Assembly: GCA_036501535.1 (NCBI GenBank)
Contig: DASYAE010000192.1
Coordinates: forward strand, 1 to 44,893
DNA length: 44,893 bases
Source: DASYAE01 sp036501535
Lineage (GTDB): Bacteria; Actinomycetota; Actinomycetes; Streptomycetales; Catenulisporaceae
Direction of reading: 5' to 3'
Of this stretch, positions 33,998 through 43,810 are shown piece by piece (the first letter of the stretch is position 1; each line of letters starts with the position of its first letter). Position numbers and translations under genes: made by a program. Below the pieces are notes generated by a model, which ran no database searches, was not told the DNA's origin, and was given only the letters and a program-made list of their open reading frames with translations.

Positions 33998-35317
33998 GTG
34001 ACGACCACCCAAGCCGCACCGACCCTTGCCTGGACCAACTGGGCCGGCAACCAGCAAGCCCGGGTGCGGCGCGTGGCGGCTCCGGCCAGCGTCGGCGAGA
34101 CCGCGCAGATCGTGCGCGAGGCGGCGGCCGAGGGGCTGGCCGTCAAGCCGGTCGGGTCCGGCCACTCCTTCACCCCGGCCGCGGTCACCGACGGTGTCCA
34201 GATCCGGTTCGACCACCTCACCCGGCTGCGCTCCGCCGACCGGGCCTCCGGCCTGGTCACCGTCGAGGCCGGGATGGGCCTGTGGCGGCTCAACGAGCTG
34301 CTGGCCGAGCAGGGGCTGGCGCTGACCAACCTGGGCGACATCCAGCAGCAGACCGTCTCCGGCGCCATCAGCACCGGCACGCACGGCACCGGCCGCGCCA
34401 GCGCCTCCATCGCCGCCCAGGTCGCCGCACTCGAGCTGGTGCTGGCCGACGGCTCGACGGTGAACTGCTCGCCGTCCGCGCACCCGGACCTGTTCGAGGC
34501 CGCCCGCCTCGGGGTCGGCGCGATCGGCGTGGTCACCGCGGTCACCTTCCGCACCGAGCGGGCCTTCCTGCTGACCGCCCGCGAGGAGCCGATGCGGCTG
34601 GGCGCGGTGCTCGAGTCCTTCGACGACATGTGGCGGGACAACGAGCACTTCGAGTTCTATTGGTTCCCGCACACCGAGGGCACCATCGTCAAGCGCAACA
34701 ACCGCGCCGACGGCCCGGCCAGGCCGCTGTCCAGAACGCGCACCTGGATCGACGACGAACTGCTGTCGAACACCGTCTTCGGCAGCGTCTGCCGGATCGG
34801 CCGGGCCGCGCCGCGCGCCGTGCCCGCGATCAACCGGATCTCGGCCCGCGCCCTGTCCGCGCGCACCTTCACCGACCGGTCCGACAAGGTCTTCACCTCG
34901 CCGCGGCGGGTCCGGTTCGTGGAGATGGAGTACGCGCTGCCGCGGGAGGCCGCGGTCCCGGCGCTGCGCGAGGTCAAGCAGATGATCGACCGCTCCGGGC
35001 TCAAGGTCAACTTCCCGATCGAGGTGCGCACCGCGCCCGGCGACGACCTGTGGCTGTCCACCGCGCACGGCCGCGACACCGCCTACCTGGCGTTCCACAT
35101 GTTCCAGGGGACGAACCCGGCCGAGTACTTCGAGAACGCCGAGACGATCATGGTCGCCTACGACGGCCGCCCGCACTGGGGCAAGATCCACACCCGCGAC
35201 CGGGAGTACTTCGCCTCGTCCTACCCGCGCTTCGCCGACTTCCTGGCCGTGCGGGACCGGGCGGACCCGGACCGGCTGTTCGGCAACGAGTACACCCGCC
35301 GCATCTTCGGGCACTGA
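33998..35317 (+). CDS. D-arabinono-1,4-lactone oxidase family FAD enzyme
   Basis: A 439-residue flavin oxidoreductase of the aldonolactone oxidase family. The FAD domain has PVGSGHSFTP (His56, the usual covalent FAD site), VEAGMGLWRLNELL and SGAISTGTHGTG; the C-terminal cap has FEFYWFPHTE and the family motif HWGKIHT. The GTG at 33998 is the first start after the divergent ferrochelatase; its Shine-Dalgarno is weak. A TTGACG about 55 bases upstream may be its -35. The true substrate (an aldono-lactone or alditol) is unknown. Confidence 0.92.
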   Translation: MTTTQAAPTLAWTNWAGNQQARVRRVAAPASVGETAQIVREAAAEGLAVKPVGSGHSFTPAAVTDGVQIRFDHLTRLRSADRASGLVTVEAGMGLWRLNELLAEQGLALTNLGDIQQQTVSGAISTGTHGTGRASASIAAQVAALELVLADGSTVNCSPSAHPDLFEAARLGVGAIGVVTAVTFRTERAFLLTAREEPMRLGAVLESFDDMWRDNEHFEFYWFPHTEGTIVKRNNRADGPARPLSRTRTWIDDELLSNTVFGSVCRIGRAAPRAVPAINRISARALSARTFTDRSDKVFTSPRRVRFVEMEYALPREAAVPALREVKQMIDRSGLKVNFPIEVRTAPGDDLWLSTAHGRDTAYLAFHMFQGTNPAEYFENAETIMVAYDGRPHWGKIHTRDREYFASSYPRFADFLAVRDRADPDRLFGNEYTRRIFGH

Positions 35318-35344
35318 TCGGGTCGGCGCCGGCCCCGGGCCGGC

Positions 35345-36259
35345 TCAGAGGAGCCGGAGCGCCTCCCCGGCCAGCCGCTCAAGGCCGTCCGGCCCGGCGG
35401 CGCCGAGCCACCGCACATGCGGGTCGCGCCTGAACCACGACTCCTGGCGCCGGGCGAAGCGCCTGGTCTCCCGCACCGTCTGCTCGCGCGCCTCGTCCTC
35501 GGTCGCCTCCCCGGAGAGGAACGCGAGCACCTGCTTGTAGCCCAACGCCCGGCTCGCCGTAACCCCTTCGCGCAGTCCTTGCGCCTCGAGCCCGCGCACC
35601 TCGTCGATAAGTCCGCGCTCCCACATCACGTCGACGCGGCGCGTGATTCGCTCATCAAGCACCGCCCGGTCCGCCGTCAGTCCGATACGCACAGCGTGTG
35701 GGTAATGCGGCTGATGGCCTGGCAACGATGCCGTGAACGGCGCTCCGGTCAACCGAACGACTTCGAGCGCCCGCACAATACGGCGGCCGTTGGAAGGCAG
35801 GATCGCCGCCGCGGCCACGGGGTCGGCGGCGGCCAGCCGCGCATGCATCGCGCCGGAGCCGACGAGTTCGAGCTCCGCCTCCAGTTCGGCACGTATCGCC
35901 GGATCCGTGCCGGGGAAGTCGAAGTCGTCCAGGGTCGCGTGCACGTACAGCCCCGATCCGCCCACCAGGAGCGCCGGGCGTCCGAGCGCGGCGAGCCGGT
36001 CAAGCTGTTCGCGGGCCATCGCCTGGTACTCGGCGACGGCCGCGCGCCGCGTCACCGGCCAGACGTCGAGCAGGTGGTGCACAACGCCCGCGCGCTCGGC
36101 CTCGGTCAGCTTCGCCGTGCCGATGTCCATGTCCCGGTACAGCTGCATCGAGTCGGCGTTCACCACCTCGCCGCCGAGCTCCTGGGCCAGCCGGACGGCG
36201 AGATCCGACTTGCCCACCGCGGTGGGGCCGACCAGCGCGATCAGGGGTGCTTCTGCCAC
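35345..36259 (-). CDS. miaA: tRNA dimethylallyltransferase MiaA
   Basis: MiaA adds dimethylallyl to N6 of A37 in tRNAs reading UNN codons; MiaB, encoded nearby, then methylthiolates the product. The protein has the P-loop LIALVGPTAVGKS (residues 6-18), NADSMQLYRDMDIGTAKLT, VGGSGLYVHATLDD, ASRALGYKQVL and RRFARRQESWFRRD. I place the start at GTG 36259 (304 residues), close to the usual family N-terminus. An ATG at 36310 adds 17 unconserved residues and lies in an AT-rich pocket that is probably the promoter. It converges on the lactone oxidase gene. Confidence 0.95.
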   Translation of the reverse strand: MAEAPLIALVGPTAVGKSDLAVRLAQELGGEVVNADSMQLYRDMDIGTAKLTEAERAGVVHHLLDVWPVTRRAAVAEYQAMAREQLDRLAALGRPALLVGGSGLYVHATLDDFDFPGTDPAIRAELEAELELVGSGAMHARLAAADPVAAAAILPSNGRRIVRALEVVRLTGAPFTASLPGHQPHYPHAVRIGLTADRAVLDERITRRVDVMWERGLIDEVRGLEAQGLREGVTASRALGYKQVLAFLSGEATEDEAREQTVRETRRFARRQESWFRRDPHVRWLGAAGPDGLERLAGEALRLL

Positions 36260-36369
36260 ATCGGCATTCTCGCAGTCGCCGAGGGCAGGACGAGGTCCGA
36301 TATAAGTCATATGCTCTTATTTAGGCGGGTTGTCAGTCCGGACGGCCCCCGAACCGAAGGGCCACCGCA

Positions 36370-36669
36370 ATGGGAATCACCGACAAGTTGCAGCAGGAGG
36401 CGCAGGAGAAGGGCGGCGGCGCCGCCGACCAGGGGCTCGAGAAGGCCGGCCAGGAGCTGGACGAGAAGACCGGCGGCAAGTACTCGGACCAGATCAACTC
36501 CGGCGTGGACAAGGCCAAGGGCGCCGCCGGCCAGAAGTTCGGCCAGCCTGACGCGGCCGGCAACGGCAACGGCCAGGGCCAGCAGCCGGACCAGCAGTCG
36601 CAGCCGGCCGACCAGGGCCAGCAGGCCGACTCGAACCAGCAGGCGGACCAGCCGCCGCAGGGCTCCTAA
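36370..36669 (+). CDS. MT0933-like antitoxin family protein
   Basis: A 99-residue, very hydrophilic protein. Residues 1-57 (GITDKLQQEAQEK, DEKTGGKYSDQINSGVDKAKG) match the MT0933/Rv0909 antitoxin family; the rest is a Gln/Pro/Asn/Asp-rich tail with repeated QADQ/QPDQ units. The ATG at 36370 has no ideal Shine-Dalgarno, but the AT-rich stretch at 36300-36320 may be a divergent promoter shared with miaA. The next gene downstream converges and overlaps by four bases, and no toxin is adjacent. The family label should not be read as proof of a toxin-antitoxin role; a LEA/CsbD-like stress protein is the alternative. Confidence 0.8.
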   Translation: MGITDKLQQEAQEKGGGAADQGLEKAGQELDEKTGGKYSDQINSGVDKAKGAAGQKFGQPDAAGNGNGQGQQPDQQSQPADQGQQADSNQQADQPPQGS

Positions 36670-37427
36670 GGCTGCGGTTCCCAGGCGGCCACGAAATAGC
36701 CGACGCCGAACGGCGCGGCATAGGCAAGCAGGTCGCCGCGCCACGGCCGGGGCGGCTGTGATTGATGCAGCTGCGACTGCCTATCGACAGTGGCCGCCCC
36801 GGCGAGAGCCTGCAGCGGGGCCCGGCCCAGCATGAGCAACTCGCTCGCGGTCGTGGAATCCACGGCCGCGAGCGCCTTCGCATCCGCCGCAGCCAGGATG
36901 TTCGCGGTCTCGTCGTCGAAGCCCGCGGCACGCGGGTCGAGGTAGCCCGGCGCCTTCTCGGTCCGCCGCGCCGATCCGTCCGCCATCACCAGCAGCGCGA
37001 CCCGGGAGGCCCGGTCGGCGAGCACGCGGCCGATCTCGAGGCACTGGTCCGTCGTGGTCAGCGCGCCGATCCTCCAGCCGGAGCGGCGCGTCGAGCCGAC
37101 GGGCTCGCGGTCGAGCAGCCAGGCCGCGACGAGCAACCCGCTGCAGTCGTCCGGGCCCGGTCCGGCCGGCTGACTGCCGGCGGATGCGCCGACCGCGAGA
37201 TCGACGCCGAACGAGCGCAGCGATCCGGCGAGCGGCGCCGCGGTGATCCCTTCGCCGCCGTCCGCGTCCGCCGCCAGGACGACCAAAAGCTCCGCGCCCG
37301 ATGCGACAAGCCGCCGCACGGCCGTATGCGCCGCTGCGCGAACCTCGTCCAAGTCCGGCGCCGCGCCCGAAGCCACTTCGGGGATCAGCAGAGGCGTGGC
37401 AGGACAGACCGCAGCAGCAACGAGCAT
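36666..37427 (-). CDS. Class III extradiol dioxygenase subunit B-like protein
   Basis: A 253-residue protein starting MLVAAAVCPATPLLIPEVASG, followed by AELLVVLAADADGG, RVALLVMADGSARRTEKAPGYLDPRA and a C-terminal APFGVGYFVAAWE. This is the LigB-like fold found next to miaA/miaB in many actinobacteria. The metal-binding histidines of true extradiol dioxygenases are not obvious, so catalysis is uncertain. I chose ATG 37427 because the fold starts there; a longer frame to 37592 lies inside miaB. It begins 20 bases after the miaB stop, so the two are probably co-transcribed. Confidence 0.85.
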   Translation of the reverse strand: MLVAAAVCPATPLLIPEVASGAAPDLDEVRAAAHTAVRRLVASGAELLVVLAADADGGEGITAAPLAGSLRSFGVDLAVGASAGSQPAGPGPDDCSGLLVAAWLLDREPVGSTRRSGWRIGALTTTDQCLEIGRVLADRASRVALLVMADGSARRTEKAPGYLDPRAAGFDDETANILAAADAKALAAVDSTTASELLMLGRAPLQALAGAATVDRQSQLHQSQPPRPWRGDLLAYAAPFGVGYFVAAWEPQP

Positions 37428-37446
37428 TTCCTGAAGGGCTTCCCGA

Positions 37447-38958
37447 TCAGCCGCAGACCTGCGCGGCACGCTGTTCGCGAGGCGCGCCGATGCCCGGCAT
37501 GCCCAGTGGCACGGAAGGCCGCCGCTCGGGCGCCGCGACACGCGCTTCCCAGGCATCACCCGAGCGAAGCCGGCGCAGAGCCCGCACCGCACTTCCGCCG
37601 TCAGCCCCGTCCGCGAGCAGGTGATGCGCCGCCCCGTGCGTAATCACGGCGGTCACCATGTCGCCGGGCCTCGGCCGGTCCGCCACGGCCCCATCGCTGC
37701 CGACCGCGAAGTGGACCAGCCGGTTGTCCCGCGCGCGGCCGGACATCCGGTGCGTGGCCCCGTCCTTGCGCCCTTCGCCCTCGGCGACCAGCAGCTCGAC
37801 CTCCTGGCCGACCAGCTCGCGGTTCAGCTCCCAGGAGATCTCGTCCTGCAGCGCGATCAACCGCTCGTACCGCTCCTGCACGACCTGCTTGGGCAGCTGC
37901 CCGTCCATGGCCGCCGCGGGCGTGCCCGGCCGCTTCGAGTACTGGAAGGTGAACGCCGAGGCGAACCGCGCCTCCCGCACAACGTGCAGGGTCTGCTCGA
38001 AGTCCGCATCCGTCTCGCCGGGGAAGCCCACGATCACGTCGGTCGTGATCGCCGCATGCGGCATCGCCCGGCGCACCCGCTCGATGATGCCGAGGTAGCG
38101 CTCCTGGCGGTACGAGCGGCGCATGGCCTTGAGGACCGGGTCCGACCCCGACTGCAGCGGCATGTGCAGCGACGGCATCACGTTCGGGGTCTCGGCCATC
38201 GCCTCGATCACGTCGTCGGTGAAGTCCCGGGGATGCGGCGAGGTGAACCGCACCCGCTCCAGGCCCTCGACCCGGCCACAGGAGCGCAGCAGCTTGGAGA
38301 AGGCCTCGCGGTCGCCGAACTGGGCGCCGTACGAGTTCACGTTCTGGCCCAGCAGCGTGACCTCGACCACGCCCTCCGCCACCAGCGCCTCGACCTCGGC
38401 GAGGATGTCGCCGGGCCGGCGATCCTGCTCCGTGCCGCGCAGCGACGGCACGATGCAGAAGGTGCAGGTGTTGTTGCAGCCCACGGAGATGGAGACCCAG
38501 GCTGCATAGGCCGACTCGCGGCGAGTAGGCAGCGTCGAGGGGAACACCTCGAGCGACTCCGCGATCTCGACCTGCGCCTCGTTCATCACCCGCGCCCGCT
38601 CCAGCAGGGCGGGCAGCGACCCGATGTTGTGAGTCCCGAACACCACGTCGACATAGGGCGCCCGGCGCACGACCTCGCCGCGGTCCTTCTGCGCGAGGCA
38701 CCCGCCGACCGCGATCTGCATGCCGGGATTCTGTGCCTTGACCGAAGCCAGGTGCCCTAGGTTCCCGTAGAGCCGGTTGTCCGCGTTCTCCCGCACCGCG
38801 CAGGTGTTGAACACCACGACGTCGGCGGTCTCGCCGCGTTCGGCCGCGACGTACCCGGCGTGTTCCAGCAGTCCGGACAAACGCTCGGAGTCGTGCACGT
38901 TCATCTGGCACCCGTACGTGCGCACTTCATAGGTTCGGTAATCGCGGCCACCAGGCAT
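37447..38958 (-). CDS. miaB: tRNA-2-methylthio-N6-dimethylallyladenosine synthase MiaB
   Basis: A radical-SAM methylthiotransferase that adds the 2-methylthio group to i6A37. The 503-residue protein has the N-terminal cluster cysteines Cys17 (YGCQMN), Cys53 (NTCAVRE) and Cys87 (GGCLAQ), and the radical-SAM triad Cys161, Cys165 and Cys168 in SVGCNNTCTFCIVP, followed by FTSPHPRDF and a C-terminal TRAM domain. It extends about 50 residues past the TRAM domain with an Arg/Pro-rich tail. The ATG at 38958 has GAGG very close upstream. Confidence 0.96.
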   Translation of the reverse strand: MPGGRDYRTYEVRTYGCQMNVHDSERLSGLLEHAGYVAAERGETADVVVFNTCAVRENADNRLYGNLGHLASVKAQNPGMQIAVGGCLAQKDRGEVVRRAPYVDVVFGTHNIGSLPALLERARVMNEAQVEIAESLEVFPSTLPTRRESAYAAWVSISVGCNNTCTFCIVPSLRGTEQDRRPGDILAEVEALVAEGVVEVTLLGQNVNSYGAQFGDREAFSKLLRSCGRVEGLERVRFTSPHPRDFTDDVIEAMAETPNVMPSLHMPLQSGSDPVLKAMRRSYRQERYLGIIERVRRAMPHAAITTDVIVGFPGETDADFEQTLHVVREARFASAFTFQYSKRPGTPAAAMDGQLPKQVVQERYERLIALQDEISWELNRELVGQEVELLVAEGEGRKDGATHRMSGRARDNRLVHFAVGSDGAVADRPRPGDMVTAVITHGAAHHLLADGADGGSAVRALRRLRSGDAWEARVAAPERRPSVPLGMPGIGAPREQRAAQVCG

Positions 38959-39091
38959 GCCTCTAAGGATAGATCCGCCGCAGCGCGGCCATGCACCGTC
39001 GCGACCAGGCCAGCGTTACCCGACCGTTATCGCCCGGTGCAACGAAGTGCGCTGTCAGGCGCTACCTTTTCACAGGCACATGGGGATGAGA

Positions 39092-40012
39092 ATGGCACGA
39101 GGGGCGGGCGGACACGTGCGACTACGGGTATGGAATACGACGGCGATCGCGGGGGCTATCGCGCTGGCGGCCAGCGGGTGCGTCACCGTCTCGCCGATCG
39201 CGAACAGCGGCAACTTCCCGGTGGCGTCCGGGGTGAACGTGGCCGGCTCGCAGACCTTCAACGCCATGACGACCCGGAAGAAGATCATCATCGGGGTGAA
39301 GAACGACCAGCCCGGCATCGGCTACTACGACCCGCAGACCAAGAGCTACTCCGGCTTCGACATCGAGATCGCGGAGCTGATCGCGGCCGGCCTCGGCTTC
39401 GGCCTGTCCCAGATCCAGTTCATCCCGATCGAGTCGATCGACCGGGAGACCGCGCTGGAGAACGGCTCGGTCGACATGGTCGTCGCCTCGTACTCGTACA
39501 CGGCCGCGCGGGCGCAGGAGATCTCCTTCGCCGGACCCTACTTCGAGACCAACGAGGGCCTGCTGATCCGCAGCACGGACACCTCGATCAAGGGCATGTC
39601 CTCGCTGACCTCCAAGAACCAGGTCTGCTCCGTCGCCGACTCCACCCCGCTCCAGCAGCTGCCCAGCCTGACCAGCGCCCAGCCGGTGGCGCTGGGCAGC
39701 TACTCGCAGTGCGTCGACGAGCTGCTCGCGGGCAAGGTCGACGGCGTCTACACCGACCTGGCGATCGACGCCGGCTACGCGGCGCAGGATCCCGGCCAGC
39801 TCAAGGTCATCCCGGTGAACGCCGCCCAGACGCAGTACTACGGCATCGGCGTCCAGCTCGGCGAGAACAACCTGATCACCGAGATCGACCAGATCCTGTC
39901 CGCCGCCGAGCAGAACGGCACCTGGCGGGCGATCTTCAACGCCACCCTGGCGCCGTCCGGAATCCAGCCGGTCATCCCGCGGCTCGGGCAGTGGCCCTCG
40001 GCCACGTCCTGA
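39092..40012 (+). CDS. Glutamate-type ABC transporter substrate-binding lipoprotein
   Basis: A secreted lipoprotein of 306 residues with a signal peptide ending in the lipobox LAASGC (Cys30), then a type 3 periplasmic-binding fold: KKIIIGVKNDQPGIGYYDPQ, YSGFDIEIAELIAAGLG, NGSVDMVVASYSYTAARAQE and DGVYTDLAIDAGYA. These are features of GluB-like amino-acid binding proteins. I prefer the ATG at 39092 (GGGGA five bases upstream); ATGs at 39080 and 39086 and a GTG at 39116 share the frame. No permease or ATPase gene is adjacent, so it is an orphan. It is divergent from miaB. Confidence 0.9.
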   Translation: MARGAGGHVRLRVWNTTAIAGAIALAASGCVTVSPIANSGNFPVASGVNVAGSQTFNAMTTRKKIIIGVKNDQPGIGYYDPQTKSYSGFDIEIAELIAAGLGFGLSQIQFIPIESIDRETALENGSVDMVVASYSYTAARAQEISFAGPYFETNEGLLIRSTDTSIKGMSSLTSKNQVCSVADSTPLQQLPSLTSAQPVALGSYSQCVDELLAGKVDGVYTDLAIDAGYAAQDPGQLKVIPVNAAQTQYYGIGVQLGENNLITEIDQILSAAEQNGTWRAIFNATLAPSGIQPVIPRLGQWPSATS

Positions 40013-40184
40013 ACGAGACGGCCGCGCGGTCCGGCGGTCCGGTCCGTTGAACCGCCCTTCGTCGCCGTGCTGCGAAACACTGGCCCGCCGTGCGGCGAAT
40101 CAGACCCGCACCCAATGCCTGATGCCGCATCACGAAGGCCACGGTCGCGTCTCCAGTGGGCGCTACATCAGCCCTGACACGCCT

Positions 40185-40789
40185 TCAGCCCTCGTCGTCC
40201 CACGCCATGTCGTCCCCGCCGGCATCCTCCGCCGTCTCGAGCGCGTGCCGCACCGCCCGGGCCGAGACGTCGCCGCCGTACCCCTTCCGGGCCAGGAAGC
40301 CGGCCAGCCGCCGGACCGCCACCTGCGTCGGCAGCCCGGTCATCCGCGCGTACCGAGCCGACGCCAGCCGGCAGGCCGTGGCGTACTCCTGCTCGCCGTC
40401 CAGCCCGGCCAGCGCCCGGCCGACGATCTCGTCGTCCACGCCCCGCAGGCGCAGTTCGGAGCCCAGCGCCCGGCTGCCCTTGCCCTGGACCCGGTGCCGG
40501 GACTCGACGAACGTGAGCGCGTATTCCTCGTCGTCGATCAGACCGACCTCCTCGAGCCGGTCGAGCACGGTGCGCGCGGCGTCCTGCTCGACGCCCTTCC
40601 GGCCGAGCAGGCTCTCCAGCTGGCCGCGGGTCTTGGCCGTGCGGCTCAGCGCGTCAAGCGCGATCTGCCGCGCGGCCGCCTCGCCGAGGCCCGGCTCGTC
40701 GCCGTCCCCCGGCCCGCGGCCGGCCCCGCTGCCCGGCCGGCCACCGGTACCGCCTCCGCCGGCGGCCGGATCCCGACGCCCCCGTCGGC

Positions 40790-40793
<4 letters not shown>
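40185..40793 (-). CDS. recX: Regulatory protein RecX
   Basis: RecX binds RecA filaments and restrains recombinase activity. The 202-residue protein has a Gly/Arg-rich head of about 45 residues and the three-helix repeats typical of the family: ARQIALDALSRTAKTRGQLES, YALTFVESRHRVQGKGSRAL and FLARKGYGGDVSARAVRHAL. The GTG at 40793 overlaps the recA stop by four bases (GTGA), the usual recA-recX coupling. The 172 bases between its stop and the convergent binding-protein gene hold nothing I can name. Confidence 0.94.
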
Positions 40794-41905
<1,112 letters not shown>

Positions 41906-41929
41906 GGTGAATCCGCCTCCGTATCGATC

Positions 41930-41953
41930 GCCGCGCGGCGGATGCCGCGCGGC
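41930..41953. other. Perfect 10-bp hairpin in the recA leader
   Basis: GCCGCGCGGC at 41930-41939 pairs with GCCGCGCGGC at 41944-41953 around the loop GGAT. On the recA transcript it ends a few bases before the Shine-Dalgarno GGAGG (41921-41917), so it could influence translation or RNA stability. Confidence 0.55.
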
Positions 41954-41983
41954 CCCGGACCTGTTGCCCGGCTTGCGCCGACG

Positions 41984-42006
41984 ACGCTATCTGCCGCCTC
42001 TGACAG
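41984..42006 (-). promoter_or_regulatory. Candidate PafBC-type (RecA-NDp) promoter of recA
   Basis: On the minus strand CTGTCAGAG (42006-41998), eight bases (41997-41990) and TAGCGT (41989-41984) fit the actinobacterial LexA-independent DNA-damage promoter consensus TTGTCRGTG-N8-TAnnnT in seven of nine upstream positions, with exact spacing and a matching -10. It would start transcription about 70 bases upstream of recA. Confidence 0.55.
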
Positions 42007-42145
42007 ACACCGTCGATACGCTTCGGGCCCAGCCCGAAAGGCGCGTCCAAGCCGTACTGGCCACTGTGCCACGGTCCCGGACACGGCTGCATGGAAATGC
42101 GGAAAATCCCGGCAAATCCATCGCCCGGCTCGTCGCGCCGGTATC

Positions 42146-42163
42146 ACTATAGAACTTGAGTTC
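42146..42163 (-). promoter_or_regulatory. LexA (SOS) box overlapping a recA promoter
   Basis: GAAC-TTGA-GTTC at 42152-42163 is a perfect GAAC-N4-GTTC palindrome, the Gram-positive/actinobacterial LexA site. Directly downstream on the minus strand is TATAGT (42151-42146), a near-perfect -10 box, so LexA would block this promoter. It lies about 240 bases upstream of the recA start. The remaining sequence up to the CtaG-like gene at 42370 contains no gene I can support. Confidence 0.8.
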
Positions 42164-42369
42164 GAAGCAGGTGGGCCCGAATCGCCGGAAAGCCCGGGCG
42201 CGCCGAGCAGCGCCGCAGACAAGCCGCCGACGAGCAGCAGACGAGCCGCACCTCGCTGTTCTCCTTCCCGAAAAGGCGGCCGCCACCCCCGTGCCGAGGC
42301 ACCGCAACAAGCCATCTAGCATGGCAGTCGGGCACATCTGTCACGAAGACGCGAAGAGGTGACGGGCTC

Positions 42370-43407
42370 ATGCCGACCGGGACGCCCACACTCGACTCGC
42401 ACGCAGTTCTCGCTGCCTATTCCGGTCCGCCCGCGCTCCAGAACGCGACGTACCTGACGGAGTGGAAGCTCAACCCGTGGGTCCTCGGCCTGATCGTCAT
42501 CGCATCAGCCCTCTACCTAATCGGCGTCAGGCGGCATAGGGCACGCGGCGGGCAGTGGCGAATCTACGAGACCGCGCTGTTCCTCAGCGGCCAAGGGCTG
42601 TTCGGCCTGCTCACCATGTCGTTCCTGGGCGCATACGAGCGAACCCTGTTCTGGCCGCGCGCAGTGCAGAACACCCTGGTGATGATGGTCGTCCCGATGC
42701 TTCTGGCCCTCGGCGCGCCGCTCACGCTGCTTCTGGAGAACTGCACCGAGCGGCAGCGGACCCGGATCATGGCCGTCCTGCACAGCCGCCTCGCCAAGTT
42801 CTTCGGCTTCCCCGCAGTGGTGTCCGCGTTCGTCCTCAGCACCCCGTTCCTGGTGTACCTGACGCCCTGGTTCGAAACCGCGATGCGCAGCAGTGTCCAG
42901 AACGAGATCCTCCGCTTCACCCTGCTGGCAGTCGGCTATTACTACTACTGGATGCGCCTGCGGATCGACCCGGTGCCGCACGAGTACCCGCACATGATCT
43001 CGGTCTGGATCACCTTCGCCGAAGCGGTGACCGACGGCGGGCTCGGAATCATCCTCATGTGGGGCAAGTACACCGTCGCCCTCGCGTACTACACGGCGCT
43101 CGCACGCCCATGGGGCATGACGTTCCACCAGGACCAGCTCATCGGCGGCGGCGCCATCTGGGTGTTCGGCGACCTGGCCGGCCTGCCGTTCATCGGAGCC
43201 CTCTGGCGCCGCATGTTCCGCGAGGACCGCCAGGAAGCCGCCGCCGTGGACGCGGAACTCGACCTGGTCGAGGCCGAACAACGCGCCACCGCCCAGCGCG
43301 AGCACCCGGACGAGGTGCTTCCCGAGGGACATATGCGCCCCTGGTGGGAGACCGACCCGGTCATCGGACGACGGCTCGGCCTGAACGTGCCCGATTCGAA
43401 CGACTGA
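42370..43407 (+). CDS. CtaG-type cytochrome c oxidase assembly membrane protein
   Basis: A 345-residue polytopic membrane protein of the caa3_CtaG family, associated with copper delivery or assembly of cytochrome oxidase. About seven helices are visible, from WVLGLIVIASALYLIGV through LFGLLTMSFLGAYERTLF and TLVMMVVPMLLALGAPLTLLL to GGAIWVFGDLAGLPFIGALW, followed by a charged cytoplasmic tail of about 75 residues (EDRQEAAAVDAELDLVEAEQ). The ATG at 42370 is used; GAGG lies about 13 bases upstream. No oxidase subunit gene is nearby. Confidence 0.9.
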   Translation: MPTGTPTLDSHAVLAAYSGPPALQNATYLTEWKLNPWVLGLIVIASALYLIGVRRHRARGGQWRIYETALFLSGQGLFGLLTMSFLGAYERTLFWPRAVQNTLVMMVVPMLLALGAPLTLLLENCTERQRTRIMAVLHSRLAKFFGFPAVVSAFVLSTPFLVYLTPWFETAMRSSVQNEILRFTLLAVGYYYYWMRLRIDPVPHEYPHMISVWITFAEAVTDGGLGIILMWGKYTVALAYYTALARPWGMTFHQDQLIGGGAIWVFGDLAGLPFIGALWRRMFREDRQEAAAVDAELDLVEAEQRATAQREHPDEVLPEGHMRPWWETDPVIGRRLGLNVPDSND

Positions 43408-43429
43408 CTCGGCGACCGTGCCCGTGCCA

Positions 43430-43810
43430 ACGGGCCTGTCGCGCCCATCTCGGACTCACTCCGTCCGACCTCTCCCCACGCGGCCTGCCACGCTCCCCCA
43501 CCCCGCCCATCTCAGCCCACTGCAGCTCCACTCACCTCTTTCGCTCTATCCCACCTAAAGGCGCCCACCACACCCACCCAACCCACTCCTGAATCAGCCC
43601 CCTGCAACGCCGATCGACCACCCTCTCCTCTCTCTCGGCCCTCGTCGCCGCCCCCTCCCCGCCAGCTGATGCGGTGTCATCTCGCCCCACCCCGCACGAT
43701 TCTCACTACTCCCACTAGCCCTCCCGCCCCCACCACCTCCCTCACCACCACTCCCACCATCTCCCTCACCACATCGCCACTCACCGCATCGCCTCACAGC
43801 CAGCGCAGTC
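43430..43810 (+). other. C-rich, G-poor tract after the CtaG-like gene (possible rut region)
   Basis: For about 370 bases after the CtaG-like gene the plus strand is strikingly rich in C and poor in G (a hand count gives about 45 G in the 360 bases 43441-43800), quite unlike the rest of the window. It includes degenerate CTCCCTCACCAC repeats at 43737-43748 and 43761-43772, a 24-bp period. Such C-over-G stretches behind a gene are typical Rho-loading sites. No coding frame here has normal codon bias. The following 43811-43999 is more AT-rich and probably contains the promoter of the next gene. Confidence 0.5.

Noticed and set aside
36666..37427. Toxin partner for the MT0933-like protein
   Set aside because: The overlapping downstream gene is convergent and has an extradiol-dioxygenase-like fold, so it is not a toxin-antitoxin operon.
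41906..42369. Small coding frames in the recA-ctaG intergenic region
   Set aside because: Frames of 60-80 codons exist on both strands but have no ribosome binding site, and the region contains the recA promoters.
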